Assembly (NCBI GenBank): GCA_947452665.1
Contig: CANGEH010000023.1
Span: forward strand, 1-14,159
Source: Caulobacteraceae bacterium
GTDB lineage: Bacteria > Pseudomonadota > Alphaproteobacteria > Caulobacterales > Caulobacteraceae
Direction of reading: 5' to 3'
Length of the DNA stretch: 14,159 nucleotides
Under the pieces are notes generated by a model that was not told where the DNA came from, searched no databases, and was given only the letters and a program-made list of their open reading frames with translations. Below, piece after piece: positions 6,403-14,159 of this stretch (position 1 is the first letter of the stretch; each line of letters begins with the position of its first letter). A program made the translations under genes and the position numbers.

Positions 6403-7683
6403 ATGTCCAAACCCAATCTTGAGGACCGCTTAAGCCGGCTCAGCATCACCCAACCCTCACGCTGGCTGTTATGGACCATAGCCGGGTTTTTTGTGGCCTT
6501 TGTGATCTGGGCCAATTTTGCACAGCTTAATCGCACAGTGCGCGGGCCGGGCCGGGTTGTGCCCAGCGCCCAGTTACAGGTTCTGTCCAATCATGAGGGC
6601 GGCGTGGTTGAGGCAATCTTGGTCAAGGCCGGAGACCGAGTCTTGGCGGGATCTCCGCTTGTGCGTCTGGTCCCAACAGCGGCCCAGGCGGATCTTGGCA
6701 GTACGGCGGCGACCGTTTCGGCGCTTCAGGCTAAGGTCTCGCGCTTGACCGCAGAGGTGAGCGGCACCCGCCCGGCCTTGCCACAGACCCAAGTCGGGGT
6801 AACCGAACGCACGCTTTATCTGGCGCGCATGGCCCAGGCCGCCGATATGGAACAGGCCGCTCAGGCCCGTATCTTGCAAGCCCAGCGCAGTATTAACGAG
6901 GGCGAGGCCACCCTGGCCTCGCGCCGCTCGGCCTCTGTTGCTGCCAAGGCCGAACTGGAGGTCATTGCCCAATTGACCGAGGCGGGGATCGAGCCGCGCC
7001 TGAGCCTAATCCGGGCCCAAAGCGCCGCAACCATGGCTGCCAGTGATGTGCTGGCCGCCCAAGCCGTCCTAGCCCGGGCTGAGGCGGGATTGGTGGAAGC
7101 CCGTGCCGTTCAGGGTCAAAAACATCAAGAATGGCGAAGCCTGGCAGCTCAAGACCTGTCCATGGCAAAATCGGAACTGGCGGCCAAGGGCAAGGTCTTG
7201 CCCGCCTTGGAGGACCGGCTTGACCGGACCTTGATCCGCGCCTCCCTGACCGGGCATGTAAACCGGGTGCTGGTGACAACGGTGGGAAGCTCCGTGGCCC
7301 CCGGCGCGCCCATTGCCGAGATTGTGCCCGACGATAAGCGCCTGGTTATTGAGGCGCAGATAAAGCCCTCGGACATCGGCCGGGTGCGGCTAGATCAGCC
7401 CGTCAAGATTGACATCACCGCCTATGACTCGTCCATCTATGGGTCCCTAAAGGGCCAGGTGCGCAGTATATCGCCTGACACGGTCACCGACCCACGCACG
7501 GGCAGTGTCTATTATATCGTGCAGGTCTCAACCGACGGGACGCTGCGAGACCCCAAGGGCCAGGTCCTGCCGCTTGGCCCCGGCATGGTGGCCAGTGTCA
7601 GCCTGCTCGGCGATAGCCGCTCAATCATGGCCTATCTGCTCACCCCCTGGACCCGGCTCGGCGAAAAGGCGTTTCGCGAATAG
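6403..7683 (+). CDS. HlyD/LapC-family periplasmic adaptor (membrane fusion protein) of the T1SS
   Basis: The adaptor bridges the ABC transporter and the TolC-like channel across the periplasm. The 426-residue protein has a short cytoplasmic tail rich in charged residues, one transmembrane helix (about 21-39, WLLWTIAGFFVAFVIWANF), a first lipoyl half (about 57-90, with EGGVVEAILVKAGDRV), an alanine-rich alpha-helical hairpin (about 92-270), a second lipoyl half (about 275-310, with GHVNRVLVTTVGSSVAPG) and a beta-barrel domain to the end. The C-terminus (LGPGMVASVSLL, then LLTPWTRLGEKAFRE) is typical of T1SS adaptors. Length is normal. It is the last gene of the operon, and its TAG at 7681 faces the RTX stop codon 29 bp away. 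Confidence 0.94.
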   Translation: MSKPNLEDRLSRLSITQPSRWLLWTIAGFFVAFVIWANFAQLNRTVRGPGRVVPSAQLQVLSNHEGGVVEAILVKAGDRVLAGSPLVRLVPTAAQADLGSTAATVSALQAKVSRLTAEVSGTRPALPQTQVGVTERTLYLARMAQAADMEQAAQARILQAQRSINEGEATLASRRSASVAAKAELEVIAQLTEAGIEPRLSLIRAQSAATMAASDVLAAQAVLARAEAGLVEARAVQGQKHQEWRSLAAQDLSMAKSELAAKGKVLPALEDRLDRTLIRASLTGHVNRVLVTTVGSSVAPGAPIAEIVPDDKRLVIEAQIKPSDIGRVRLDQPVKIDITAYDSSIYGSLKGQVRSISPDTVTDPRTGSVYYIVQVSTDGTLRDPKGQVLPLGPGMVASVSLLGDSRSIMAYLLTPWTRLGEKAFRE

Positions 7684-7712
7684 GGCCACGCTATCTGCCG
7701 GCCCCACGCCCC

Positions 7713-10700
7713 TTAGGCGATGATCTGCAGATCGGTATAGAGCAGGCTTGGATGGGTGCTTGTGCCCAGCAAGGCCATCTGAACCGCCGCGCCCGCACCG
7801 CTGCCATCGGCGTCGTAATAGAGGATGCCGGTGGTGGAATTATAGACGATGCGGTCATCACCATCATGGCCCTTGACCGCGCCGGCGGCTGACCAGAACT
7901 GGTCGGTCGTGAGCGTGCCAATCTGGCCGGTCAGGGCCGTAAAGACCGCCTTGCTGAGCTGAAGGCTGTCAGTTCCGGAGCTAAAGTCGGTGATTGTGTC
8001 CTTATTGGTCGTGGTATTGGGCGCAAAATTGAAGACAAAATTGTCTGCGCCATTGCCACCGGTGAGGGTGTCGTTACCTGCCCCGCCGATCAGGGTGTCA
8101 CTCCCATCGGCCCCGACCAGGGTGTCGTTACCGGCAAGACCGGACAGTATATTGGCGCCGCTATCGCCGGTGAGTGTGTCGCTAAACGCGCTACCGGTCA
8201 GGTTTTCAATGCCAGACAGTGTGTCATTCCCAGCCCCGCCCGTAGCCTGAGCTGTTGTTGTTGCCAGATTTACCACCACGGCCGAGGTGGCCAAGTCATA
8301 GGCGGCTGTGTCGTTGCCTGAACCGCCAGCCAAGGTGTCATTGCCATCGCCTCCGGTTAGGGTGTTGGCATTGGCGTCACCGGTTAGGGTGTCGTCATAG
8401 GCCGAACCGATTAGGTTTTCGATGCCGATTAGGGTGTCATTGCCAGCGCCGCCGCTGCTGGCGCCATCGGCAGTCATGTTCACGCCGCCATATTCGATCA
8501 CATAGGCATTGTTCGTGCCCGATGGGGCATCGTCCCAGTTCACCCCGGCATAGTATCTGTCCAACATGGCGTAATCGGCATTTCCGGCATTATCAAGATA
8601 ACCCATCCAGTTGCTATAGTTTCCGTCAACGGCCGAACCAGACTTTGTCCCAGACCAGAACTGTGTGCCGGCCTCTGGCCCGGTGACCCAAAGCCATGTC
8701 CCCTCAACCGCCGCATCGGAGGCACCAAGCCAGACCGACCTGCCATCATAGCCAGTGGTGATCCCCGCCGCGACACGCACATCTACAAAGGCCTGTTCTG
8801 CGGCGCTGGTTATGGTCACAAGATAACCCGATATGCCATTGATAGACTTAGCGGCCGCCGCATCCCGAGCTGTAGTCCAGCTAACGCTGCTGTTTACAAG
8901 CTCATAAATATGATTATTTCCGCCAACCGATGAGGACCAGAAAAACTGTGTCGCCGAATTGGTAATGTTGGCTGTCGATAGGCTAGGGGCCGCTAGAGAT
9001 ACGGTCACTGCCGATCCCGCCCCAGCATAAGAGGCCGTATCATTGCCCGCGCCGCCTATAAGCGTGTCATTGCCAAGGGCGCCGTTTAGGACATTGTCCG
9101 CCTCATTGCCGGTGAGGGTATTATCAAGGCTATTGCCGGTGAGGTTGAAGGCAACCGTATTGATCAGGGTGGCATTCTCGACATTGTCGGTCATGGCATA
9201 GGTTCCACCCGCGGTTGCTATCGCGACCTGAGCTAGGTCACTACCGCCGCTAGCGGCTTCGGTGACCGTGTCACTCAAGCTATCCACAATATAGGTGTCA
9301 TCACCCTTGCCACCGATCAGGGTGTCATTGCCTGCGCCGCCATCGAGAATATTGGACGCATCATTGCCGGTCAGGATATTGGCGCCGCTATTGCCGGTCA
9401 GATTAAAGGCAATAGTACTGGTAAATGTGGCGTTTTCAACATTGGCCGATAGGGTATAGGTGCCCCCGGCCACGGCAATACCAACCTGTAGATTGTCCGT
9501 TCCGCCCCCGCTGCCCTCAGTCACCAGATCACCGAGAGCGTCGATCACATAGGTATCGTCGCCTGTGCCGCCAATAAGGGTGTCGCTTCCGCCGCCGCCA
9601 TTGAGCGTGTCGTTTCCGGCACCGCCGGTCAGGATATTGGCATTGGCGTCACCGGTCAGGGTATCGTCATAGGCTGAACCGATCAGGTTTTCGATGCCGG
9701 TCAGGGTGTCATTGCCGCCGCCGCCGCTGGCCGTGCCCAGACCATTGGCGGTCATGTTTGCCCCGCCGTATTCGATCACATAGGCATTGCCGGCTTGGCC
9801 GCTCACGCCATAAGGCGTGGAGGAATTGACATCATCTTCCCAATCTCCATTTCTATTCAATAGGATGGAGCCATAATCTGCATTAGGCTGGCCGTCGCCC
9901 GCTAAATTGGGTGCATCATAGTCTACCCGCCAATGAGAATATTGACCGCTCACGGCGTGGCCAGCCGGGCCATAAACACCGAGGGGGCCCGCGCCGACCC
10001 AGAACAGGGTGCCGGCTTCTGGGCCTGTTACCCAGGTCCAGTTGCCCTCAATATCTGCATCGCTGGCACCGATCCAAATGGTTCGGTTGTCATAGCCAAC
10101 GGATATGCGCCCAACGCAGAGTGAGGTTACAAAGTCTTGCTCGGCCTGGCTGGTGACAGTCACCAGGTAGCCGGTAAATCCGCCCAAGCTTTTGCTTTCT
10201 GCTGCCGCCTTGGCGTCGGTCCAGGACAGGACCGAGTTGACCGTTTCATAAATGTGACCGTTTGCAGCATTGTAAAGCTGGGTCGTAGAATTTGTAATGT
10301 TTGCTGCCGATAGGCTGGGGGCTGCCAAGGTAACCGTAACGGCCGACCCCGCCCCAGCATAAGAGGCCGTATCATTGCCCGCGCCGCCTATAAGCGTGTC
10401 ATTGCCAAGGCCGCCGTTTAGGACATTGTCCGCATCATTGCCGGTCAGAACATTGTCATCACTATTGCCCGTCAGATTAAAGGCGACAGAATTGACAAGG
10501 ACGGCGTTTTCTATGTTGGCCGCCACTGTATAGGTCCCGCCAGCGGTCGTTATGGCGACCTGGACAGTATCTGTGCCAGAGGTTGCGGCCTCAGTGATGA
10601 CATCGCCGGTGCTATCGATCACATAGGTGTCATTGCCTGCGCCGCCAATAAGGGTGTCATTACCGCCGCGTCCGTCGAGACTATTGTCGGCATCATTACC

Positions 10701-13700
10701 GGTCAGCCTATTGGCTAGGTCATTGCCAGTAATGTTGACGGACACGTTTGTGGTAAGGCTGGCATTTTCGACATTGTCGGCCAGCGTATAGGACCCGCCC
10801 GCCACAGTGATGCCGATCTGGACCAGATCAGTGCCGCCACCTGTGGCCTCTATAATCAAATCACCGGCGCTATCGACCACATAGGTATCATTGCCGCCAC
10901 CGCCGATCAGTGTGTCATTGCCGCCGCCGCCACCTAGAATATTGGCCGCATTATTCCCGGTCAGGATATTGTCCGCGCTATTGCCGGTCAGGTTGCTCGC
11001 CGTCGTATTGATAATAATGGCATTTTCCAGATTGGCCCCTAGGGCATAGGTGCTGCCGACAACCGTTATGGCAACCTGGACCAGGTCCGTGCCGCCATTG
11101 CCCAATTCGGTAATATTATCACCAGTATTATCAATGACATAGGTGTCATTGCCGCTGCCGCCAATCAGGCTGTCGACCCCTGCGCCGCCATTGAGCGTGT
11201 CATCAAATGCCGTGCCGGTCAGGGTGTTTGCCCCGGCATTGCCGGTGATGCTGAGACCGTTTGCGACCGCGGAGGCGTCTACATTGATGGCTGTGGTCGC
11301 AGTGACCACGGCTGCAGCGTCGGTACCTGTACCGATCACCACCCGCTCTAGGCCTGTATCGGCCGCAAGGAGGGTAAGGGTACTGGCAAGGCTTGCCGAA
11401 AAACGCAATTCATCGGTGCCGCTGCTTCCGGTATCAGCAATTTCAGCCGCCGAATGCTCGCTGGCCGCCGCGATCAGATAGATGTCGGCCCCGTCGCCGC
11501 CGTCCAAGCGATCGGTTTCACCGCCCCCGGTCAGGACGTCATCGCCGCTGCCACCAACCAGACTATTAACCCCGCTATCGCCGGTGAGCTTGTCATTACC
11601 GCTGCCGCCGATCAGGTTTTCAATGCCGGTCAGTATGTCTGCGCCAGCTCCGCCCGTGACCTGGGCAGTTGCAATGGCCAGGCTGACCGTTATGGCGCTG
11701 GTTGCGGCTTGGTAGTTGGCAGTGTCGGTCCCGCCACCACCATCTAGGTTGTCATTACCCGCGCCGCCGACCAAGATATCACTGCCGTCGCCGCCGATCA
11801 GGGTGTCATTCCCCGCCCCGCCATCAATCAAATTGTCCCAAGCGCCGCCCGTCAATGCGTCATCGAAAGAGGAGCCGGTAAGGTTTTCAAAATAGAGGAA
11901 ATTGATGCCGTTGGCATAGGCAAGGCTTGCCGTCACACCGACGCTTGCGCTGACAAAGGAAATCGTATCGGCAAACAGGCTGCCGCGGATTTCGGTAATG
12001 TTCAAGAGCCTGTCAGTATTGCCATAGCCGTCATTGGTGACGATGCCGCTGGCGGCGTCATAAGTGACCCCCGCGGGCGAATAGCAATACCAGATAACGT
12101 CGCGCTTGCCGCCATTACCATCGACATAGTCATTGCCGCCCATTGGCATGAACAGGTTTAGGTCCGCTTGATTACCGATGATCCTGTCGTCAAAGAATGA
12201 GCCCGCAATGGCGTTGACACTCAGCAAAGTGTCCGTCGCTCCGTAGCCATCGGCGACCTTGCCGGTCGTAAGATCTCCGCTGATGCCGCTTGGCGCTATA
12301 AAATAGCACGCCCAAACATTGCCACCCGTCCATCCGGAGGCATCAATGGTGTCATTGCCCGCCAATCCCGAAAACGCAGCCGTGTTTCCTGTAAACGTAA
12401 AGTAATTGTCTTGGCTATTTCCGTATATATAACCGCCATCTACAACATTTTTGAAATTTTCAACATTGTCTGGCATGACGTAATAGGGAACATTATCGGG
12501 ATAGTTGAAGGCAAACCCCCGAATTGGATTATAGGCTGTTCCAAAGCTTGGCATATTGGTCATGTCGACAATAACGGTATCTATTCCGTTATTAGTACCT
12601 TCCAGTACAGTGTCGGTCGCACTATCAACATAATAGGTATCATTGCCGGTTCCCCCCGACATGGTATCACTTCCCGTGCCGCCATTAAGGGTGTCATTGC
12701 CGCCGTTGCCAACCAGGGTGTCGGCACTGCCGCCGCCCTCGAGGACGTTATCGGCATCGTTTCCGGTCAGAACATTGCTTATGCTATTGCCGATCAGGTT
12801 AAAGGCGACCGTGCTGACCAGGGTTAGGTTTTCGACATTGTCGGCGGCGGTATAACTGCCGCCAGCTGTATTTATTGCAACGCGAACCGTATCGGTCCCG
12901 GCAAAGGGCGCTTCGATTATGACATCGCCCACGCTATCGACGACATAGGTATCATTGCCCCATCCGCCGATCAGGGTGTCATTGCCAAGGCCGCCGTCCA
13001 GCGTATTGGCGGCATCATTGCCGGTTAGGCGATTGTCGGATGCGTTGCCAGTAAGGTTAAAGTCTACCGTATTGATCAGTGTGGCGTTTTCAATGTTTGC
13101 GCCCAAGGCATAGGTCAGGTTGGCGGTATTAATCGCCACCTGAACCAGGTCTGTGCCGCCATTGACGGCCTCGACCACCAGATCGCTCACGCTATCGACG
13201 ACATAGGTATCATTGCCGCCGCCGCCGATCAGGGTGTCATTACCAAGCCCGCCATCCAGCGTATTGGCGGCATCATTGCCGGTCAGCACATTGTCGGAAG
13301 CATTGCCGGTCAGGTTGAAGGCTACGGTATTGATCAGGGTGGCATTTTCGATATTCGTGCCAAGCGCATAGGTCAGACCTGAGGCGGCTACCGCCACTTG
13401 CACAAGGTCATTGCCGCCATTGGCCGCCTCGGTGGTGACATCACCCACGCTATCGACAATATAGGTATCATTGCCGCCGCCGCCGACCATGGTGTCATCG
13501 CCTGCGCCGCCATCGAGCGTATTGGCAGCATTATTGCCAGTCAAAACATTGCCCAGCCCATTGCCGGTCAGATTTAAGGCTACCGTATTGGTTAGGCTGG
13601 CATTTTCAACATTCGCCGCCACCGTATAGGTCCCGCCAGCGACCGCTACCGCAACCTGCACCAGATCGGTGCCGCTATTGGTCGCCTCGGTGACCACGTC

Positions 13701-14159
13701 CGACAGGCTGTCAATCACATAGGTGTCATTGCCTGCGCCGCCAACCAAGGTGTCATCGCCAGCGCTACCATTGAGAACATTTGCCGCGTCATTTCCGGTC
13801 AGAACATTGGCCGCAGCATTGCCGGTCAGGTTAAAGGCAACCGTATTGGTCAGTGTGGCGTTTTCGACATTCGCGCCCACCGTATAGGTGCCGCCGGCCG
13901 TAGCGACCGCGACCCGGACCAGATCAATGCCGATATCGACCGTTTCTGTGACCACATCCGACAAACTATCGATCACATAGGTATCATTGCCAGCGCCGCC
14001 GATCAGGGTGTCATTACCAGCCCCGCCATCGAGCGTATCATTGCCTAGGCCGCCATTCAGCGTATTGACCGCACTATTGCCGACCAGAACATTATCATCC
14101 GCCGTACCGGTCAAACTAAAGGCAACCGTATTGGTCAGGGTGGCGTTTTCGACATTTGC
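7713..14159 (-). CDS. Giant RTX calcium-binding protein, C-terminal part with two lectin-like domains (N-terminus runs off the right edge)
   Basis: 2148 residues of a secreted RTX protein end in LQIIA and TAA (7713-7715). The frame is open to the window edge, so an apparent TTG start at 14114 is internal. In order it holds five VEN/RTX units of ~86 residues, a less repetitive segment with two cysteine-bearing modules, an RTX block, three VEN/RTX units, a first C-type-lectin-like domain, two more units, a second lectin-like domain, RTX nonapeptides and a serralysin-type C-terminal export region. GGxGxDxUx motifs bind calcium and fold only outside the cell, a general property of RTX proteins. 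It converges on the T1SS operon, whose product probably exports it. The exact 129-bp end overlap allows an in-frame junction with the fragment starting at 2838, giving 3,051 residues. No protease, lipase or toxin domain was recognised; adhesion is the likeliest role. Confidence 0.92.
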   Translation of the reverse strand, partial: ANVENATLTNTVAFSLTGTADDNVLVGNSAVNTLNGGLGNDTLDGGAGNDTLIGGAGNDTYVIDSLSDVVTETVDIGIDLVRVAVATAGGTYTVGANVENATLTNTVAFNLTGNAAANVLTGNDAANVLNGSAGDDTLVGGAGNDTYVIDSLSDVVTEATNSGTDLVQVAVAVAGGTYTVAANVENASLTNTVALNLTGNGLGNVLTGNNAANTLDGGAGDDTMVGGGGNDTYIVDSVGDVTTEAANGGNDLVQVAVAASGLTYALGTNIENATLINTVAFNLTGNASDNVLTGNDAANTLDGGLGNDTLIGGGGNDTYVVDSVSDLVVEAVNGGTDLVQVAINTANLTYALGANIENATLINTVDFNLTGNASDNRLTGNDAANTLDGGLGNDTLIGGWGNDTYVVDSVGDVIIEAPFAGTDTVRVAINTAGGSYTAADNVENLTLVSTVAFNLIGNSISNVLTGNDADNVLEGGGSADTLVGNGGNDTLNGGTGSDTMSGGTGNDTYYVDSATDTVLEGTNNGIDTVIVDMTNMPSFGTAYNPIRGFAFNYPDNVPYYVMPDNVENFKNVVDGGYIYGNSQDNYFTFTGNTAAFSGLAGNDTIDASGWTGGNVWACYFIAPSGISGDLTTGKVADGYGATDTLLSVNAIAGSFFDDRIIGNQADLNLFMPMGGNDYVDGNGGKRDVIWYCYSPAGVTYDAASGIVTNDGYGNTDRLLNITEIRGSLFADTISFVSASVGVTASLAYANGINFLYFENLTGSSFDDALTGGAWDNLIDGGAGNDTLIGGDGSDILVGGAGNDNLDGGGGTDTANYQAATSAITVSLAIATAQVTGGAGADILTGIENLIGGSGNDKLTGDSGVNSLVGGSGDDVLTGGGETDRLDGGDGADIYLIAAASEHSAAEIADTGSSGTDELRFSASLASTLTLLAADTGLERVVIGTGTDAAAVVTATTAINVDASAVANGLSITGNAGANTLTGTAFDDTLNGGAGVDSLIGGSGNDTYVIDNTGDNITELGNGGTDLVQVAITVVGSTYALGANLENAIIINTTASNLTGNSADNILTGNNAANILGGGGGNDTLIGGGGNDTYVVDSAGDLIIEATGGGTDLVQIGITVAGGSYTLADNVENASLTTNVSVNITGNDLANRLTGNDADNSLDGRGGNDTLIGGAGNDTYVIDSTGDVITEAATSGTDTVQVAITTAGGTYTVAANIENAVLVNSVAFNLTGNSDDNVLTGNDADNVLNGGLGNDTLIGGAGNDTASYAGAGSAVTVTLAAPSLSAANITNSTTQLYNAANGHIYETVNSVLSWTDAKAAAESKSLGGFTGYLVTVTSQAEQDFVTSLCVGRISVGYDNRTIWIGASDADIEGNWTWVTGPEAGTLFWVGAGPLGVYGPAGHAVSGQYSHWRVDYDAPNLAGDGQPNADYGSILLNRNGDWEDDVNSSTPYGVSGQAGNAYVIEYGGANMTANGLGTASGGGGNDTLTGIENLIGSAYDDTLTGDANANILTGGAGNDTLNGGGGSDTLIGGTGDDTYVIDALGDLVTEGSGGGTDNLQVGIAVAGGTYTLSANVENATFTSTIAFNLTGNSGANILTGNDASNILDGGAGNDTLIGGKGDDTYIVDSLSDTVTEAASGGSDLAQVAIATAGGTYAMTDNVENATLINTVAFNLTGNSLDNTLTGNEADNVLNGALGNDTLIGGAGNDTASYAGAGSAVTVSLAAPSLSTANITNSATQFFWSSSVGGNNHIYELVNSSVSWTTARDAAAAKSINGISGYLVTITSAAEQAFVDVRVAAGITTGYDGRSVWLGASDAAVEGTWLWVTGPEAGTQFWSGTKSGSAVDGNYSNWMGYLDNAGNADYAMLDRYYAGVNWDDAPSGTNNAYVIEYGGVNMTADGASSGGAGNDTLIGIENLIGSAYDDTLTGDANANTLTGGDGNDTLAGGSGNDTAAYDLATSAVVVNLATTTAQATGGAGNDTLSGIENLTGSAFSDTLTGDSGANILSGLAGNDTLVGADGSDTLIGGAGNDTLTGGNGADNFVFNFAPNTTTNKDTITDFSSGTDSLQLSKAVFTALTGQIGTLTTDQFWSAAGAVKGHDGDDRIVYNSTTGILYYDADGSGAGAAVQMALLGTSTHPSLLYTDLQIIA
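7716..8040 (-). other. Serralysin-type C-terminal secretion region of the RTX protein
   Basis: After the last nonapeptides (GGAGNDTLTGGNGADNFVF) come DTITDFSSGTDSLQLSK, DDRIVYNSTTGILYYDADGSGAGAA and the end LLYTDLQIIA. This arrangement is characteristic of the C-terminal region in RTX proteases and other T1SS substrates (PF08548-like), and it contains the uncleaved export signal in its last ~50 residues. It supports export by the neighbouring T1SS. Confidence 0.85.
8367..9100 (-). repeat. Duplicated block, copy B: RTX linker plus lectin-like domain 2
   Basis: Flanks match copy A (9639-10433) closely. The stretch from 9021 nearly equals that from 10353 (offset 1,332 bp), and the stretch at 8367 nearly equals that at 9639 (offset 1,272 bp). 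Both offsets are multiples of three. The 60-bp difference reflects the longer loops of lectin-like domain 1. Confidence 0.8.
8486..8976 (-). other. C-type-lectin-like domain 2 of the RTX protein
   Basis: Same plan as the first lectin-like domain: NNHIYELVN, VSWTTARDAAA, GYLVTITSAAEQAFV, SVWLGASDAAVEGTWLWVTG, VNWDDAPSG and NAYVIEYGG. It is shorter in the loop after FW and lacks the cysteine found in domain 1. The loop differences suggest that the two copies may bind different ligands. Confidence 0.75.
9639..10433 (-). repeat. Duplicated block, copy A: RTX linker plus lectin-like domain 1
   Basis: Partner of the block at 8367-9100. Both begin with NDTASYAGAGSAVTV and APSLS, pass through a lectin-like domain, and end with GIENLIGSAYDDTLTGDANAN. 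This is an in-frame internal duplication, with the linkers more conserved than the lectin-like cores. Confidence 0.8.
9763..10299 (-). other. C-type-lectin-like domain 1 of the RTX protein
   Basis: The segment runs from NGHIYETVN and LSWTDAKAAAE through GYLVTVTSQAEQDFV, TIWIGASDADIEGNWTWVTG and NGDWEDD to NAYVIEYGG. The order of helix residues, WIG and the terminal aromatic strand is that of the C-type-lectin-like fold. Only one cysteine is present, so the canonical disulphides are missing, as is common in bacterial members. Carbohydrate or protein binding is plausible but not shown. Confidence 0.75.
11900..12600 (-). other. Aromatic, cysteine-bearing segment with two related ~50-residue modules
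   Basis: The repeat rhythm breaks here. Two modules share a plan: VWACYFIAPSGI, TTGKVADGYGATDTLL and IAGSFFDDRI in the first; VIWYCYSPAGV, ASGIVTNDGYGNTDRLL and IRGSLFADTI in the second. Each carries one cysteine in an aromatic WxCY setting, which is rare in RTX proteins. The first module is preceded by an aromatic stretch (GFAFNYPDNVPYYVMPDN). DGYGxTD-type modules occur in other large RTX proteins; a binding or disulphide function is inference. Confidence 0.6.
12600..14159 (-). repeat. Tandem VEN/RTX units (about 86 residues, 258 bp each)
   Basis: Each unit reads roughly LTGNxxxNVLTGNDAAN, GGAGNDTLIGGAGNDTYVVDS, DVVTEAxxGGTDLVQVA, then YTLxANVENATLTNTVAFN. One unit counted residue by residue is 86 residues (258 bp). 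Five complete VEN motifs lie at about 13830, 13570, 13310, 13060 and 12800, with a sixth at the right edge. Units differ enough to be distinguished, but share short identical DNA stretches that could mislead assembly. Confidence 0.9.
14031..14159. repeat. Right copy of the 129-bp exact terminal direct repeat
   Basis: Identical to 1-129. Other VEN/RTX units in the window, for example at ~13760-13880, are clearly related but differ at many positions, so perfect identity over 129 bases is exceptional for this array. It points to end overlap of one molecule or one assembly loop more than to two independent repeat copies. Confidence 0.97.

Noticed and set aside
7683..7704. GGGCC/GGCCC hairpin between the converging adaptor and RTX stops as a terminator
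   Set aside because: The stem is only five base pairs with a 12-base loop and no T-tract on either side, so I cannot support a terminator in the 29-bp gap.
14112..14114. TTG at 14114 as the start of the C-terminal RTX gene
   Set aside because: The frame is open to the window edge and reads ANVENATLTN upstream, a normal part of a VEN unit, so this TTG is an internal leucine codon.
1..14159. CRISPR array suspected from regular repeats
   Set aside because: The ~258-bp periodicity is coding, in frame and degenerate (RTX/VEN units), without short identical repeats and unique spacers.

Overview
The window looks like genomic DNA from a Gram-negative bacterium, most likely an alphaproteobacterium. 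That placement is inference from the moderately high G+C genes (about 60% in lines counted by hand) and from the style of the secretion and RTX proteins; no rRNA or other marker is present. It encodes one coherent system: a complete type I secretion system (T1SS) and the giant calcium-binding RTX protein(s) that it most likely exports.

Layout. (1) 2838 down to 1, minus strand: the N-terminal 946 codons of a giant RTX protein, with seven ~55-residue repeats (likely a beta-propeller), a SwmB-type repeat, a Big_5-like Ig domain and the start of an RTX array, running off the left edge. (2) 2839-3262: an A+T-rich divergent control region (31% G+C over 2881-3240) with candidate promoters, a 13-bp palindrome, a repeated octamer and a possible 19-codon leader ORF. 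(3) 3263-7683, plus strand: a tight operon of a TolC-like outer-membrane channel, a LapB-like ABC transporter without the usual N-terminal C39-like domain, and an HlyD/LapC-like adaptor. The genes are joined by an ATGA overlap and a TAG-ATG abutment. (4) 14159 down to 7713, minus strand, converging on the adaptor with a 29-bp gap: 2148 residues of RTX protein. They hold 86-residue VEN/RTX repeats, an unusual cysteine-bearing pair of modules, two C-type-lectin-like domains in a duplicated block, and a serralysin-type C-terminal secretion region.

The key structural observation is that bases 1-129 are identical to 14031-14159, so the window overlaps itself end to end. Joining the ends gives a 14,030-bp circle. 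The two RTX fragments then fuse in frame into one 3,051-residue protein that carries an N-terminal module set, a repeat array, lectin-like domains and a C-terminal export signal. Either this is a real circle (or a head-to-tail tandem unit), or an assembler closed a loop through a repeat shared by two RTX paralogues flanking the T1SS operon. No replication, mobilisation or partition gene is visible, which favours a collapsed repeat or a chromosomal locus over a conventional plasmid.

Functional picture: the ABC protein, adaptor and TolC-like channel should form a trans-envelope conduit. The RTX protein should cross it C-terminus first, fold outside the cell on binding calcium, and present propeller and lectin-like domains. 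The likely role is adhesion or surface coating, because no catalytic domain was recognised. The acyltransferase (HlyC-type) and the LapD/LapG release system are absent.
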